NCBI RefSeq assembly: GCF_047470865.1
Contig: NZ_JAZDRH010000015.1
Span: 15,257-79,256 of the forward strand
Direction: 5' to 3'
Source: JAZDRH01 sp047470865
Lineage (GTDB): Bacteria > Pseudomonadota > Gammaproteobacteria > Pseudomonadales > Pseudomonadaceae
DNA: 64,000 nucleotides
Shown: piece by piece, positions 25,411 to 33,907 of the stretch
How the letters are laid out: each line of letters opens with the position of its first letter
Numbering within the stretch: position 1 is the stretch's first letter
Made by a program: the position numbers and the translations under genes
The notes under the pieces: model-generated
Database searches by the model: none
Seen by the model: the letters and a program-made list of their open reading frames with translations, nothing else
Told to the model about the DNA's origin: nothing

Positions 25411-26535
25411 ATGGATAGATTAATACATTTACCATTAATAAAATTCTTTACAATAGTAGCCATTCTATGGCTTGCTTATTTGAATATCTGGGAAAACCTT
25501 GAAAATAGCACCCTATTCTCTAACAGCCTTAATATCAGCTACCTAAGCCAATACCTGTATAAACTAGAAATACTACATCATTCACTAATATATCTAGCGG
25601 TAGTTAGCAATCTACTTTTTGCCGCCAGCCTACACGCTTCAGGATTAACTCCTCAAGGAAAAATCGCGGCAGGCATTATTCTATTTGGCTGGCAAGTAAC
25701 CGTTGTAATGCGCCTTAGCGATCCTTTTATAGAGTTTGCCTCACTCAGCTGGATACAAGAATTAATCTGCCTTTTTCTTTGGGGCACTTTTTGCATTTTA
25801 TTTGCTTCGCGCTGGAGAAAGAACAGCCAACGCAAGCACCTTTGGGTTTACGCTCTATTAATTATTGGTGCAACTGTACAACAGGTATCTGAAACCACAT
25901 TAGCGGCGGCTTTTGAAGCCAGTTATATACTGTATCATTCAGGTGATTATTTTTTACTCGCAGCTTTATTAGGACTCCTTTACCTTAATCTAGGCAAAAA
26001 AACGCAACAGCTTAACATTCTAGCCAATCCTAGCTGGCGTTTTATTTTATTAGCCGCCTTCTTTTTAGCCGCTAAAATTTTTTCAAGTATCATTGAAGAT
26101 CCATCCATCAAGAGCAACAGTTATCTAGTAGGCAATCATTGGCTAACATTATTTTCTATTGGCTTTATTTATTATTTAACACCTCTTGTCTTTTATAAAA
26201 CCCAAATGCACAGCCGGTTCTTAATGGAGCTTCATTTTCTATTGGTTCTTATCGGCTATAGCTTAATCATTATCGGGCATTATCTGACTCCTATAAACTC
26301 GGCAAGCCTGCTAGCCGATAACGAATGGGAAAATATTTTTCTAAATCCTGCGATCTCCCCCTTCTTTGATGCTTTAAAACAAGCTCATTTAACCTACTAT
26401 TCTGGAACACTTTTATTAACTATAGGTATCTTACTTCTTTTAGCTAACGCTCTTTTAACTCTAGTAAAATCACCCCCATCCAAACAAAAAACAAACTACG
26501 TTAAAAATAATAGGCAAAAAAAAACCCAGTCATGA
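25411..26535 (+). CDS. Degenerate CcoN-like membrane protein lacking the catalytic core
   Basis: 374 residues (407 with an ATG at 25312), about 10 hydrophobic segments. By eye it aligns with the neighbouring CcoN: LHHSLIYLAVVSNLLFAAS with AHTNFMIFAFGANALFASS, IILFGWQVTVVM with FFFWGWQAALIVM, IGFIYYLTPLV with IGTLYFLIPRL, and both end LLANALLTLVKS-like. The part carrying the HHLHY motif is deleted and the CuB and heme b3/b histidine positions are not His. Only the first heme His is kept. It cannot be an oxidase; assembly, regulatory or decay states are possible. The frame is intact and no strong ribosome site is seen. Confidence 0.6.
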   Translation: MDRLIHLPLIKFFTIVAILWLAYLNIWENLENSTLFSNSLNISYLSQYLYKLEILHHSLIYLAVVSNLLFAASLHASGLTPQGKIAAGIILFGWQVTVVMRLSDPFIEFASLSWIQELICLFLWGTFCILFASRWRKNSQRKHLWVYALLIIGATVQQVSETTLAAAFEASYILYHSGDYFLLAALLGLLYLNLGKKTQQLNILANPSWRFILLAAFFLAAKIFSSIIEDPSIKSNSYLVGNHWLTLFSIGFIYYLTPLVFYKTQMHSRFLMELHFLLVLIGYSLIIIGHYLTPINSASLLADNEWENIFLNPAISPFFDALKQAHLTYYSGTLLLTIGILLLLANALLTLVKSPPSKQKTNYVKNNRQKKTQS

Positions 26536-26543
26536 TGACTGGG
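26516..26543 (-). terminator. Terminator of the tRNA-Gly/tRNA-Glu transcript
   Basis: Hairpin CCCAGTCA / TGACTGGG with a three-base loop; on the minus strand it is followed by a run of T (A-run 26516-26524 on the plus strand). It overlaps the stop region of the plus-strand membrane gene, so it may end both transcripts. Confidence 0.7.
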
Positions 26544-26553
26544 CTTAAATAAC

Positions 26554-26629
<76 letters not shown>

Positions 26630-26631
26630 AG

Positions 26632-26707
26632 TGGCGTCCCCTAGGGGACTCGAACCCCTGTTACCGCCGTGAAAGGGCGGTGTCCTAGGCCACTAGACGA
26701 AGGGGAC
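26632..26707 (-). tRNA. tRNA-Glu (UUC)
   Basis: 76 bases on the minus strand: acceptor GTCCCCT with AGGGGAC, anticodon loop CTTTCAC with anticodon TTC, encoded GCCA. Upstream partner of tRNA-Gly in one transcript. Confidence 0.95.
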
Positions 26708-26792
26708 GCAGCCTAGAAACTTATAACAGCTTCTAAAGATTCAGCTTTCGCTGAGATTAAAATTAGTCCGCCACTGAACTAATTTTAAAAAC

Positions 26793-26868
<76 letters not shown>

Positions 26869-26870
26869 AG

Positions 26871-27046
26871 TGGCGTCCCCTAGGGGACTCGAACCCCTGT
26901 TACCGCCGTGAAAGGGNNNNNNNNNNNNNNNNNNNNNNNNNNNNNNNNNNNNNNNNNNNNNNNNNNNNNNNNNNNNNNNNNNNNNNNNNNNNNNNNNNNN
27001 NNNNNNNNNNNNNNNGCGGTGTCCTAGGCCACTAGACGAAGGGGAC
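26871..27046 (-). tRNA. tRNA-Glu (UUC), copy split by an assembly gap
   Basis: The 3' part (26871-26916) and the 5' part (27016-27046) match the intact tRNA-Glu; 99 Ns separate them. The two edges share one G, so without the Ns the gene would close exactly. Each edge may belong to a different copy of a longer array. Confidence 0.6.
26917..27015. other. Assembly gap (99 Ns)
   Basis: A run of N inside a tRNA-Glu gene. Its true length is unknown; the repeat structure suggests one or more extra Gly-Glu tRNA copies were collapsed. Confidence 0.95.
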
Positions 27047-27154
27047 GCAGCCTAGAAACTTATAACAGTTTCTGTACTTTCAGCTTAGTGTTTGCTGGAA
27101 GTGGCGCGCATTCTATGTATATATTCAGCACACGTCAACTATTTTTTAAAAAAA

Positions 27155-27562
27155 TTAATGAGTTGCGCGCTCTGTCGGCATAAATAAACGTTGTGACTCC
27201 ATAGCCCAATCAAATGGTTTATTTTCCTGCATAGCTTCATAGCGCTGCTCTTCAAGCTGCTGAAAAAGTGCAATTTCATGATCAGGCATATAGTGCAAGC
27301 AATCACCACCAAAAAACCAAAGCAAATCACGAGGGATCATAGGTGCAATTTGCGGATAACGCATAAAGATTTGGCACATCACCTCTTGCCCTAAATATAG
27401 ATCATCACTGCCCTGCTCTACTGCATTATAAACATCATCAAAACGCTCAAGAAAGGCCTCATGGTTCCCTTCTGGGACCACTTCTTGATCAGCCATTGCT
27501 TGTAAAATTGAACGCACATGTTTTAATAAATCAAGTTGCAATAGCAAATACGAATTGCTCAT
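27155..27562 (-). CDS. Conserved hypothetical protein next to a DUF815 ATPase
   Basis: 135 residues from the ATG at 27562, chosen because AAAGAGA lies upstream. Helical, acidic, with the segments LLLQLDLLKHVRSILQAM and RDLLWFFGGDCLHYMPDHEI. It looks like a conserved Pseudomonas protein that lies after the DUF815 gene, but I cannot name a function. Distance to that gene is 48 bases and both are on one strand, so they probably form an operon. Confidence 0.7.
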   Translation of the reverse strand: MSNSYLLLQLDLLKHVRSILQAMADQEVVPEGNHEAFLERFDDVYNAVEQGSDDLYLGQEVMCQIFMRYPQIAPMIPRDLLWFFGGDCLHYMPDHEIALFQQLEEQRYEAMQENKPFDWAMESQRLFMPTERATH

Positions 27563-27610
27563 AAAATTCTCTTTGTTCAATAGCGCCCTTGGAAACAAAA
27601 GGGCTGATTG

Positions 27611-28498
27611 TTACAGGTCTTGCGCCAATAACTGGCGACCCACCCAGTATTTAGCAAATTGCTGCGCACAACGTCCATTACGATTTCCACGCTGTGTTGC
27701 CCAACGTACTGCCTCTTTAGTTAGTGTCTCATCCATTTCCCAAGTCAACTGCGAAGCTTGCGCCCAATGATCAATCCAATGCTCAACCACAGATAAGTAT
27801 TGATCCTGAGAAAAAGGATAAAACGACAGCCATAGCCCAAAACGATCTGAAAGCGCAATTTTATCTTCAGCTGCTTCACTAGGATGAATTTCACCATCTA
27901 CTTGCTGCCAGCTAGCATTGTCACTTTCACGTTCTGACACTAAATGCCGGCGGTTAGACGTAGCATATAACAGCACATTATCAGGTGCTTTCTCCAAAGA
28001 GCCATCTAAAACACTTTTTAAAATTCTAAAGTCATCGCCTGCATCAAAAGACAGATCATCACAAAAGACAATAAATTTTTGTGGCAACTTACCTAAAGAC
28101 TCAACAATACGGGGTAAGTCGGCCAAGTTATCGCGCTCCACTTCAATTAAGCGCAGACCTGATTTGGCTTGCTGTGCAAGAATAGCACGTACTAAAGAAG
28201 ACTTCCCTGTGCCACGCGCGCCCCACAGCAAAGCATGGTTAGCAGGATACCCAGCTATTAATTGCTGAGTGTTTTTCTCTAATAGCTCACGCTGACGCTC
28301 CATTCCTTTCAAATCAGCCAGATTAACATCCAAACTCACCTGCAAAGGTATTAAGAAACCATTATTACCCTGACGCAACCAACGTGCTGCCAAAGTTTCC
28401 TGCCAATCAATTTGCATATTAGTTTGTGGCAAAAGAAACTCTACTCGTTCCAATATAGAACGTGCATAAGTTAAAAATTCTGTTACTTGCTCTTGCAT
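27611..28498 (-). CDS. DUF815-family AAA+ ATPase
   Basis: 295 residues. Walker A ALLWGARGTGKSSLV near residue 89, Walker B KFIVFCDDLSFDAGDD near 145, sensor region VLLYATSNRRHLVS and SDRFGLWLSFYPFSQDQYL, the hallmarks of DUF815, a AAA family related to DnaA/IstB. Its substrate is unknown. It follows msrB by 11 bases. Confidence 0.85.
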   Translation of the reverse strand: MQEQVTEFLTYARSILERVEFLLPQTNMQIDWQETLAARWLRQGNNGFLIPLQVSLDVNLADLKGMERQRELLEKNTQQLIAGYPANHALLWGARGTGKSSLVRAILAQQAKSGLRLIEVERDNLADLPRIVESLGKLPQKFIVFCDDLSFDAGDDFRILKSVLDGSLEKAPDNVLLYATSNRRHLVSERESDNASWQQVDGEIHPSEAAEDKIALSDRFGLWLSFYPFSQDQYLSVVEHWIDHWAQASQLTWEMDETLTKEAVRWATQRGNRNGRCAQQFAKYWVGRQLLAQDL

Positions 28499-28509
28499 GA
28501 TTATCTCTT

Positions 28510-28905
28510 TTATTTTGAAGGTTCAAACTCAAGACAGACTGAGTTAATACAATAACGTAAGCCCGTAGGCTGAGGACCATCAGGAAAAACGTGCCCTAAA
28601 TGTGCATCACAGCCACTACAAAGCACTTCTATACGCTGCATACCATAGCTAAAGTCATCCCGCTCCCACACCGCTTTTTCATTAATCGCCTGCCAATAAC
28701 TTGGCCAACCACAACCTGCATCAAATTGTTGCTCAGAAGCAAATAAGGCATTGCCACAACATACACACTTAAATACGCCTTTTATATAAGGCTGTAGAAA
28801 CTCTCCTGTGAACGGCGGTTCAGTTTCCCCTAAACGACAGACCCTAAATTGCTCGTCAGAAAGCTTTTTACGCCAAGAATCTAATGTTTTTTTGACCTTT
28901 TTCAC
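28510..28905 (-). CDS. msrB: Peptide-methionine (R)-S-oxide reductase
   Basis: 131 residues. Structural zinc is held by CVCCG and CSGCD pairs; the catalytic Cys is in RYCINSVCLEF; GCGWPSYW is the substrate pocket. It repairs oxidised methionine (R form). Order msrB-aminotransferase-htpX is that of Pseudomonas. An extra Cys pair is not obvious beyond these. Confidence 0.93.
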   Translation of the reverse strand: MKKVKKTLDSWRKKLSDEQFRVCRLGETEPPFTGEFLQPYIKGVFKCVCCGNALFASEQQFDAGCGWPSYWQAINEKAVWERDDFSYGMQRIEVLCSGCDAHLGHVFPDGPQPTGLRYCINSVCLEFEPSK

Positions 28906-29082
28906 GAGATTTTCCTTTAAAGCTGGAAAAGAATTGCATCTGCACCTTTCATAACCACATTTACAGTCGTATGATAGGATTTTTAACTATCACAGTCTGA
29001 CATGACTTCATTCGCACGCCTAGACTGATTTATTTGCATTGCACAGCGACCCTGTGCCTCATTAATCGGGATACACAACATC

Positions 29083-30294
29083 ATGCAGTTCAGCAAATCC
29101 AACAAACTAGCTAACGTCTGCTATGACATCCGCGGACCTGTGCTAAAGCATGCTAAACGTCTAGAAGACGAAGGGCACCGTATCCTAAAACTGAACATCG
29201 GCAACCCTGCACCCTTTGGTTTTGAAGCGCCAGATGAAATACTGCAAGACGTTATCCGTACGCTACCTACAGCACAAGGCTATAGTGATTCAAAAGGGTT
29301 ATTTAGCGCACGTAAAGCCGTAATGCAGCATTACCAACAAAAAAATGTTCTAGGTGTAGGCATTGAAGATGTCTACCTAGGCAATGGTGTGTCTGAGCTT
29401 ATTGTCATGGTATTGCAAGCGCTGCTTAACAACGGTGATGAAGTTTTAATCCCAGCGCCTGACTACCCCCTATGGACAGCAGCCACCGCACTATCTGGCG
29501 GTACACCAGTACATTATTTGTGCGATGAAAAAGCAGGATGGTTCCCTGATATTGCAGATATTCGCGCCAAAGTAACACCTCGTACTAAAGCCATCTTGCT
29601 GATCAACCCAAACAACCCAACTGGCGCTGTTTACTCCAAAGAGTTATTGGAAGATATTGCACAGGTTGCACGTGAAAATAACTTGATTATTTTCTCTGAT
29701 GAAATCTATGACAAAATTTTATATGACGAAGCACAACACACTTGCATTGCTTCTTTAGCGCCTGATGTATTGTGCTTAACCTTTAATGGATTATCCAAAG
29801 CTTATCGCATTGCTGGCTTTCGCTCCGGCTGGTTTGTGATTACAGGACCTAAGCATTTAGCTAAAAGCTATATTGAAGGCTTAGATATTCTAGCCAATAT
29901 GCGTTTATGCGCTAACGTGCCAGCCCAAAATGCCATTCAAACGGCTTTAGGTGGTTATCAAAGTATTAATGATCTTATTCTTCCTGGAGGACGCCTGCTA
30001 GAACAACGCAACCGAACCTATGAGCTACTAAATAGCATACCAGGTATTAGTTGCGTTAAACCCATGGGCGCGCTATACGCCTTCCCTCGTATTGATCCAA
30101 AAGTTTGTCCTATACACAATGATGAGAAATTTGCGTTAGACTTACTACTTTCTGAAAAACTGCTAATCGTGCAAGGCACCGCCTTTAACTGGCCTTGGCC
30201 TGATCACTTCCGTGTTGTAACACTGCCGCGAGTTGATGATCTTGAGCAAGCTATTACACGCATTGGTAAATTCGTAAGCACTTATCGCCAATAA
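29083..30294 (+). CDS. PLP-dependent aminotransferase, AlaA-like (alanine aminotransferase family)
   Basis: 403 residues, class I/II aminotransferase fold: NPNNPTGAVYS, FSDEIYDKILYDEA, and the PLP lysine in FNGLSKAYRIAGFRSGW. Sequence and neighbours fit the AlaA-type enzymes that make alanine from pyruvate and glutamate. It starts about 180 bases after the divergent msrB gene, so that interval (28906-29082) carries both promoters. Confidence 0.85.
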   Translation: MQFSKSNKLANVCYDIRGPVLKHAKRLEDEGHRILKLNIGNPAPFGFEAPDEILQDVIRTLPTAQGYSDSKGLFSARKAVMQHYQQKNVLGVGIEDVYLGNGVSELIVMVLQALLNNGDEVLIPAPDYPLWTAATALSGGTPVHYLCDEKAGWFPDIADIRAKVTPRTKAILLINPNNPTGAVYSKELLEDIAQVARENNLIIFSDEIYDKILYDEAQHTCIASLAPDVLCLTFNGLSKAYRIAGFRSGWFVITGPKHLAKSYIEGLDILANMRLCANVPAQNAIQTALGGYQSINDLILPGGRLLEQRNRTYELLNSIPGISCVKPMGALYAFPRIDPKVCPIHNDEKFALDLLLSEKLLIVQGTAFNWPWPDHFRVVTLPRVDDLEQAITRIGKFVSTYRQ

Positions 30295-30303
30295 GACGAG
30301 TAC

Positions 30304-30735
30304 ATGGATCTACACATCGACGACTTTTATCGTGATGCGGCTATCGGCCTGAACATTTTGTATCAGGCCTTTCCGCGCAAAGTAGCCCTTTATATTGACG
30401 ACATCATTGGCTATCACGAGCCTGATGAAGTGGGACTACCTCAGTTACGTCATCAACAATGCCTAAGCACTCTACTTTGGTTGGCTGACGAAGGCTTCAT
30501 TCGTTATGAAAGCCTAATTAGCTTTACCGCTTTAGACCAAGCCTGCTTAACCGCCAAAGCCTTCACTAAATTAAATGCGCTAACCAGTGACCTATCGGCA
30601 CAAATTACCCAGCTGCCACATAGCATTGCCCGAGTAAAAGGTAATTTAATAAATCAGCTGCGTGAGGCCATTCAAAACCAAGATAGTGAACGTCTTGCCG
30701 AACTCTTTCCGAGACTACTACTAACGGGTGACTAA
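30304..30735 (+). CDS. Conserved hypothetical protein between aminotransferase and htpX
   Basis: 143 residues, starting nine bases after the aminotransferase stop. FYRDAAIGLNILYQAFPRKVALYIDDIIGYHEPDE and LSTLLWLADEGFIRYE suggest a helical, winged-helix-like protein. A hypothetical gene of the same size sits at this place in Pseudomonas genomes. No function recognised. Confidence 0.75.
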   Translation: MDLHIDDFYRDAAIGLNILYQAFPRKVALYIDDIIGYHEPDEVGLPQLRHQQCLSTLLWLADEGFIRYESLISFTALDQACLTAKAFTKLNALTSDLSAQITQLPHSIARVKGNLINQLREAIQNQDSERLAELFPRLLLTGD

Positions 30736-30845
30736 GTTAAAGAACCACCTTAAAAACGAAACAGTTTGCAATATGTGCAGCCTTGCTATGCGCTGCATAC
30801 ATCCTTATATCTTATTTAACTTTATTACTACAGCGGAGATTTGTA

Positions 30846-31709
30846 ATGCTGCGGATGGGTTTATTTATCCTTACCAACATGGCAGTTTTGCTAGTGGCAG
30901 GCATTATTTTAAGGCTACTTGGTGTTGATCGCTTTACAGGCGCAAACTACGGTAGTTTACTTTTATTTTGCGGTGTGTTTGGTTTTGTTGGATCTTTTAT
31001 ATCTCTATTTATTTCTAAATGGATGGCACAAAAATCAACAGGCACACAACTCATTACAGAACCCCAAACACGTCACGAGCAATGGTTAATTAATACAGTT
31101 GCTGAACTGGCTGAAAAAGCAGGTATTGGCATGCCTCAAGTGGGTATTTTTCCTGCCTATGAGGCTAACGCCTTTGCTACAGGTTGGAACCGCAACGATG
31201 CTTTAGTTGCTGTTAGCCAAGGTATGCTTGAACGCTTTTCACCTGACGAGATTCGAGCTGTCCTTGCCCATGAAATTGGCCATGTTGCTAATGGAGATAT
31301 GGTAACTATGAGCCTTATTCAAGGCGTAGTTAACACCTTTGTTATGTTCTTTGCCCGTATTGTGGGTGATCTAGTTGACCGCGTTGTCTTAAAAAATGAA
31401 GAAGGTCGTGGCCCTGCCTATCTGATAACAGTGATGGTCGCTGAAATTCTATTTGGCATTTTAGCTAGCATTATTGTTATGTGGTTTTCACGCTGGCGTG
31501 AATACCGCGCAGATTATGCAGGCGCCACCTTAGCCGATAAACAGTCAATGATTGCTGCCTTACAACGCTTACAGCGCGAAGCAGAAGTTCCACACGAAAT
31601 GCCTAAAACACTGACTGCTTTTGGCATTAATACAGGTCAAGCAATGAGTAAACTATTCATGAGTCACCCACCTTTAGAAGAGCGTATTGAAGCACTACGT
31701 AAACTTTAA
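30846..31709 (+). CDS. htpX: Membrane zinc metalloprotease HtpX
   Basis: 287 residues from ATG 30846, with GGAG about nine bases upstream; residue 1 is the family start (MLRMGLFILTNMAVLLVAG). Two N-terminal membrane segments, HEIGH zinc motif in VLAHEIGHVANGD, two further membrane segments and a zinc Glu in REYRADYAGA. HtpX cleaves misfolded membrane proteins, and is usually under Cpx or heat-shock control. It follows the same genes as in Pseudomonas. Confidence 0.93.
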   Translation: MLRMGLFILTNMAVLLVAGIILRLLGVDRFTGANYGSLLLFCGVFGFVGSFISLFISKWMAQKSTGTQLITEPQTRHEQWLINTVAELAEKAGIGMPQVGIFPAYEANAFATGWNRNDALVAVSQGMLERFSPDEIRAVLAHEIGHVANGDMVTMSLIQGVVNTFVMFFARIVGDLVDRVVLKNEEGRGPAYLITVMVAEILFGILASIIVMWFSRWREYRADYAGATLADKQSMIAALQRLQREAEVPHEMPKTLTAFGINTGQAMSKLFMSHPPLEERIEALRKL

Positions 31710-31726
31710 AAACCATTAAACAAAAA

Positions 31727-31758
31727 CAAAAAAGCCGAGCTAAATAGCTCGGCTTTTT
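31727..31758. terminator. Bidirectional terminator between htpX and etfA
   Basis: Stem GCCGAGCT / AGCTCGGC with loop AAAT, flanked by an A-run and a T-run. It serves the converging htpX and etfA transcripts. Confidence 0.85.
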
Positions 31759-31774
31759 AATGCGCCAATACTAA

Positions 31775-32704
31775 TTAAACAGCATCAGTTAGCGCTGGAA
31801 CAGCATCAAATAAGTCAGCTACTAAACCGTAGTCTGCCACTTGGAAAATGGGAGCATCTTCGTCTTTGTTGATAGCAACAATAACTTTAGAGTCCTTCAT
31901 ACCGGCAAGGTGCTGAATGGCGCCAGAAATACCTACAGCGACATACAACTGTGGTGCAACAATTTTACCTGTTTGCCCCACTTGCATATCATTTGGTACA
32001 AAACCAGCATCCACTGCGGCACGTGAAGCACCTACAGCCGCACCTAATTTGTCAGCTAGTTTGTAAAGTAGCTGGAAGTTATCGCCATTTTGCATACCGC
32101 GACCACCAGACACCACAATTTTGGCTGAGGTTAATTCAGGGCGATCTGAAGTTGCTAGCTCTTGGCTAACAAAAGCAGAAATGCCTGCATCACTACCGGC
32201 AGCAACAGATTCTACTACCGCTGAGCCACCTTCTGCTGCAACAGGATCAAATCCAGTTGAGCGCACAGTAATAACTTTGACAGCTGCAGTTGACTGCACT
32301 GTTGCAATGGCATTACCAGCATAAATAGGTCGCTTAAAGGTATCAGCACTTTCTACTGCAATGATTTCAGAGATCTGGTCAACATCAAGTAGTGCTGCAA
32401 CGCGAGGCAATACGTTTTTGCCTGTAGTTGTAGCTGGAGCCAAAATATGGCTGTAGCTTTTACCTAGCTCTGCAATAACAGGCGCTAAATTTTCAGGAAG
32501 TTGATGCTCTAATGCCGCATTATCTGCGACTAGTACTTTACGCACACCAGCAGCTTTAGCAGCAGCTTCAGCAGCAGCCGAACAATTTGCACCTGCAACT
32601 AGCACATCAATATCGCCACCTATTTTCTGAGCAGCAGCAATTGTGTTTAGGGTTGATGCACCTAGCGCAGCATTAGAGTGATCTGCAAGAACTAAAATAG
32701 TCAT
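31775..32704 (-). CDS. etfA: Electron transfer flavoprotein alpha subunit
   Basis: 309 residues with the ETF alpha FAD domain: SGGRGMQNGDNFQLLYKLADKLGAAVGASRAAVDAGF, then GQTGKIVAPQLYVAVGISGAIQH and AINKDEDAPIF. With EtfB it takes electrons from acyl-CoA and other dehydrogenases. Its start overlaps the stop of etfB by one base, so the two are translationally coupled. Confidence 0.95.
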   Translation of the reverse strand: MTILVLADHSNAALGASTLNTIAAAQKIGGDIDVLVAGANCSAAAEAAAKAAGVRKVLVADNAALEHQLPENLAPVIAELGKSYSHILAPATTTGKNVLPRVAALLDVDQISEIIAVESADTFKRPIYAGNAIATVQSTAAVKVITVRSTGFDPVAAEGGSAVVESVAAGSDAGISAFVSQELATSDRPELTSAKIVVSGGRGMQNGDNFQLLYKLADKLGAAVGASRAAVDAGFVPNDMQVGQTGKIVAPQLYVAVGISGAIQHLAGMKDSKVIVAINKDEDAPIFQVADYGLVADLFDAVPALTDAV

Positions 32705-33453
32705 TAGATTACTTTCGCCTCGTTTTTAAGTTTCTCAACCAAGCTCGCCACATCAGCTACTTTAACACCTGCTTGACGCGCTGCAGGCGCTTCCACTTTA
32801 AGTGTTTTAACAGTAGAGGTAGTTGCTACACCTAACGCGTCTGGAGTTAAAGTCTCCAAAGGCTTTTTCTTTGCCTTCATAATATTCGGCAAAGAGGCAT
32901 AGCGTGGCTCATTTAAACGAAGGTCAGTTGTTACAATAGCAGGCATAGTTAATGCTACTGTTTCTAAACCACCATCAACTTCACGGGTTACGTTCACTTT
33001 ATCACCTGCTACTTCTACTTTAGAAGCAAAGGTGCCTTGTGGGTAACCTGTCAATGCTGCCAGCATTTGACCCGTTTGATTGTTATCACTATCAATGGCT
33101 TGCTTGCCCAATAGTACTAACTGAGGCTGTTCCTTATCGACTACCGCTTTTAACAATTTAGCAATAGCTAAAGAGTTTAGCGCGTCATTGGATTCAACTA
33201 AGATTGCGCGATCAGCACCGAGCGCTAGCGCAGTGCGTAATTGCTCTTGCGCAGTGGCTGGGCCTACGGAGACCGCGACGATTTCAGTCGCTACGCCTTT
33301 CTCTTTCAAGCGAACGGCTTCTTCTACGCCGATTTCACAGAAAGGATTCATTGACATCTTTACGTTGGTTAGATCAACGTCGCTATTGTCCGCTTTAACA
33401 CGTACTTTTACGTTGTAATCTACCACTCGTTTGACAGCTACAAGAACCTTCAT
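32704..33453 (-). CDS. etfB: Electron transfer flavoprotein beta subunit
   Basis: 249 residues from the ATG at 33453, preceded by GAGGAA. KVLVAVKRVVDYNVKVRVK, then LALGADRAILVE, GKQAIDSDNNQTGQMLAALT and LRLNEPRYASLPNIMKAKKK are canonical. Upstream (33454-33907) is a 450-base divergent promoter region with no gene. Confidence 0.95.
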   Translation of the reverse strand: MKVLVAVKRVVDYNVKVRVKADNSDVDLTNVKMSMNPFCEIGVEEAVRLKEKGVATEIVAVSVGPATAQEQLRTALALGADRAILVESNDALNSLAIAKLLKAVVDKEQPQLVLLGKQAIDSDNNQTGQMLAALTGYPQGTFASKVEVAGDKVNVTREVDGGLETVALTMPAIVTTDLRLNEPRYASLPNIMKAKKKPLETLTPDALGVATTSTVKTLKVEAPAARQAGVKVADVASLVEKLKNEAKVI

Positions 33454-33789
33454 GGATTCCTCGTTATCTCCGGTGAATAAAGAATTTCGCCAAGTCCAGC
33501 CCCCTTGGTTGAAAGCTACGACAGCCAAACCCAGAACTCAGCACATTTGCTATCTTGAAGTAACCACCTTATATGGTCAATAGAATTGATAGCAGTTTTC
33601 ATGTGAGAACCAACTTTAGGGGACCTAACAATCGCACATTAGACTAATTTCACACGCATCTATAGTTGAATTGAAACCCTATCAAAGTCGTATTTTCACA
33701 CTTTAAACGCTGTTTAGTTGCTCCAGTTCAGGTAAAATAGGCGTTTAAGCGACTATAACAATGTAGCTTATCGTGGTTATAAATAAATT

Positions 33790-33803
33790 CAAACAAACGT
33801 TTG
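33790..33803. promoter_or_regulatory. PsrA-like operator between etfBA and ETF-QO
   Basis: CAAACAAACGTTTG fits the published Pseudomonas PsrA consensus, C/GAAAC with 2-4 bases then GTTTG/C. PsrA, a TetR-type fatty-acid sensor, has been reported to control these genes in P. aeruginosa. The site is 105 bases upstream of the ETF-QO start in the intergenic region. Confidence 0.5.
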
Positions 33804-33907
33804 TATTGAACCTAAAATCAGCATAGATATAATGTGCTTGGTATGACTATTTCTTTGCTATTGTGTAATTTCTAACAATAAATAAAGCCTGACTTAGGAG
33901 AATGCTT

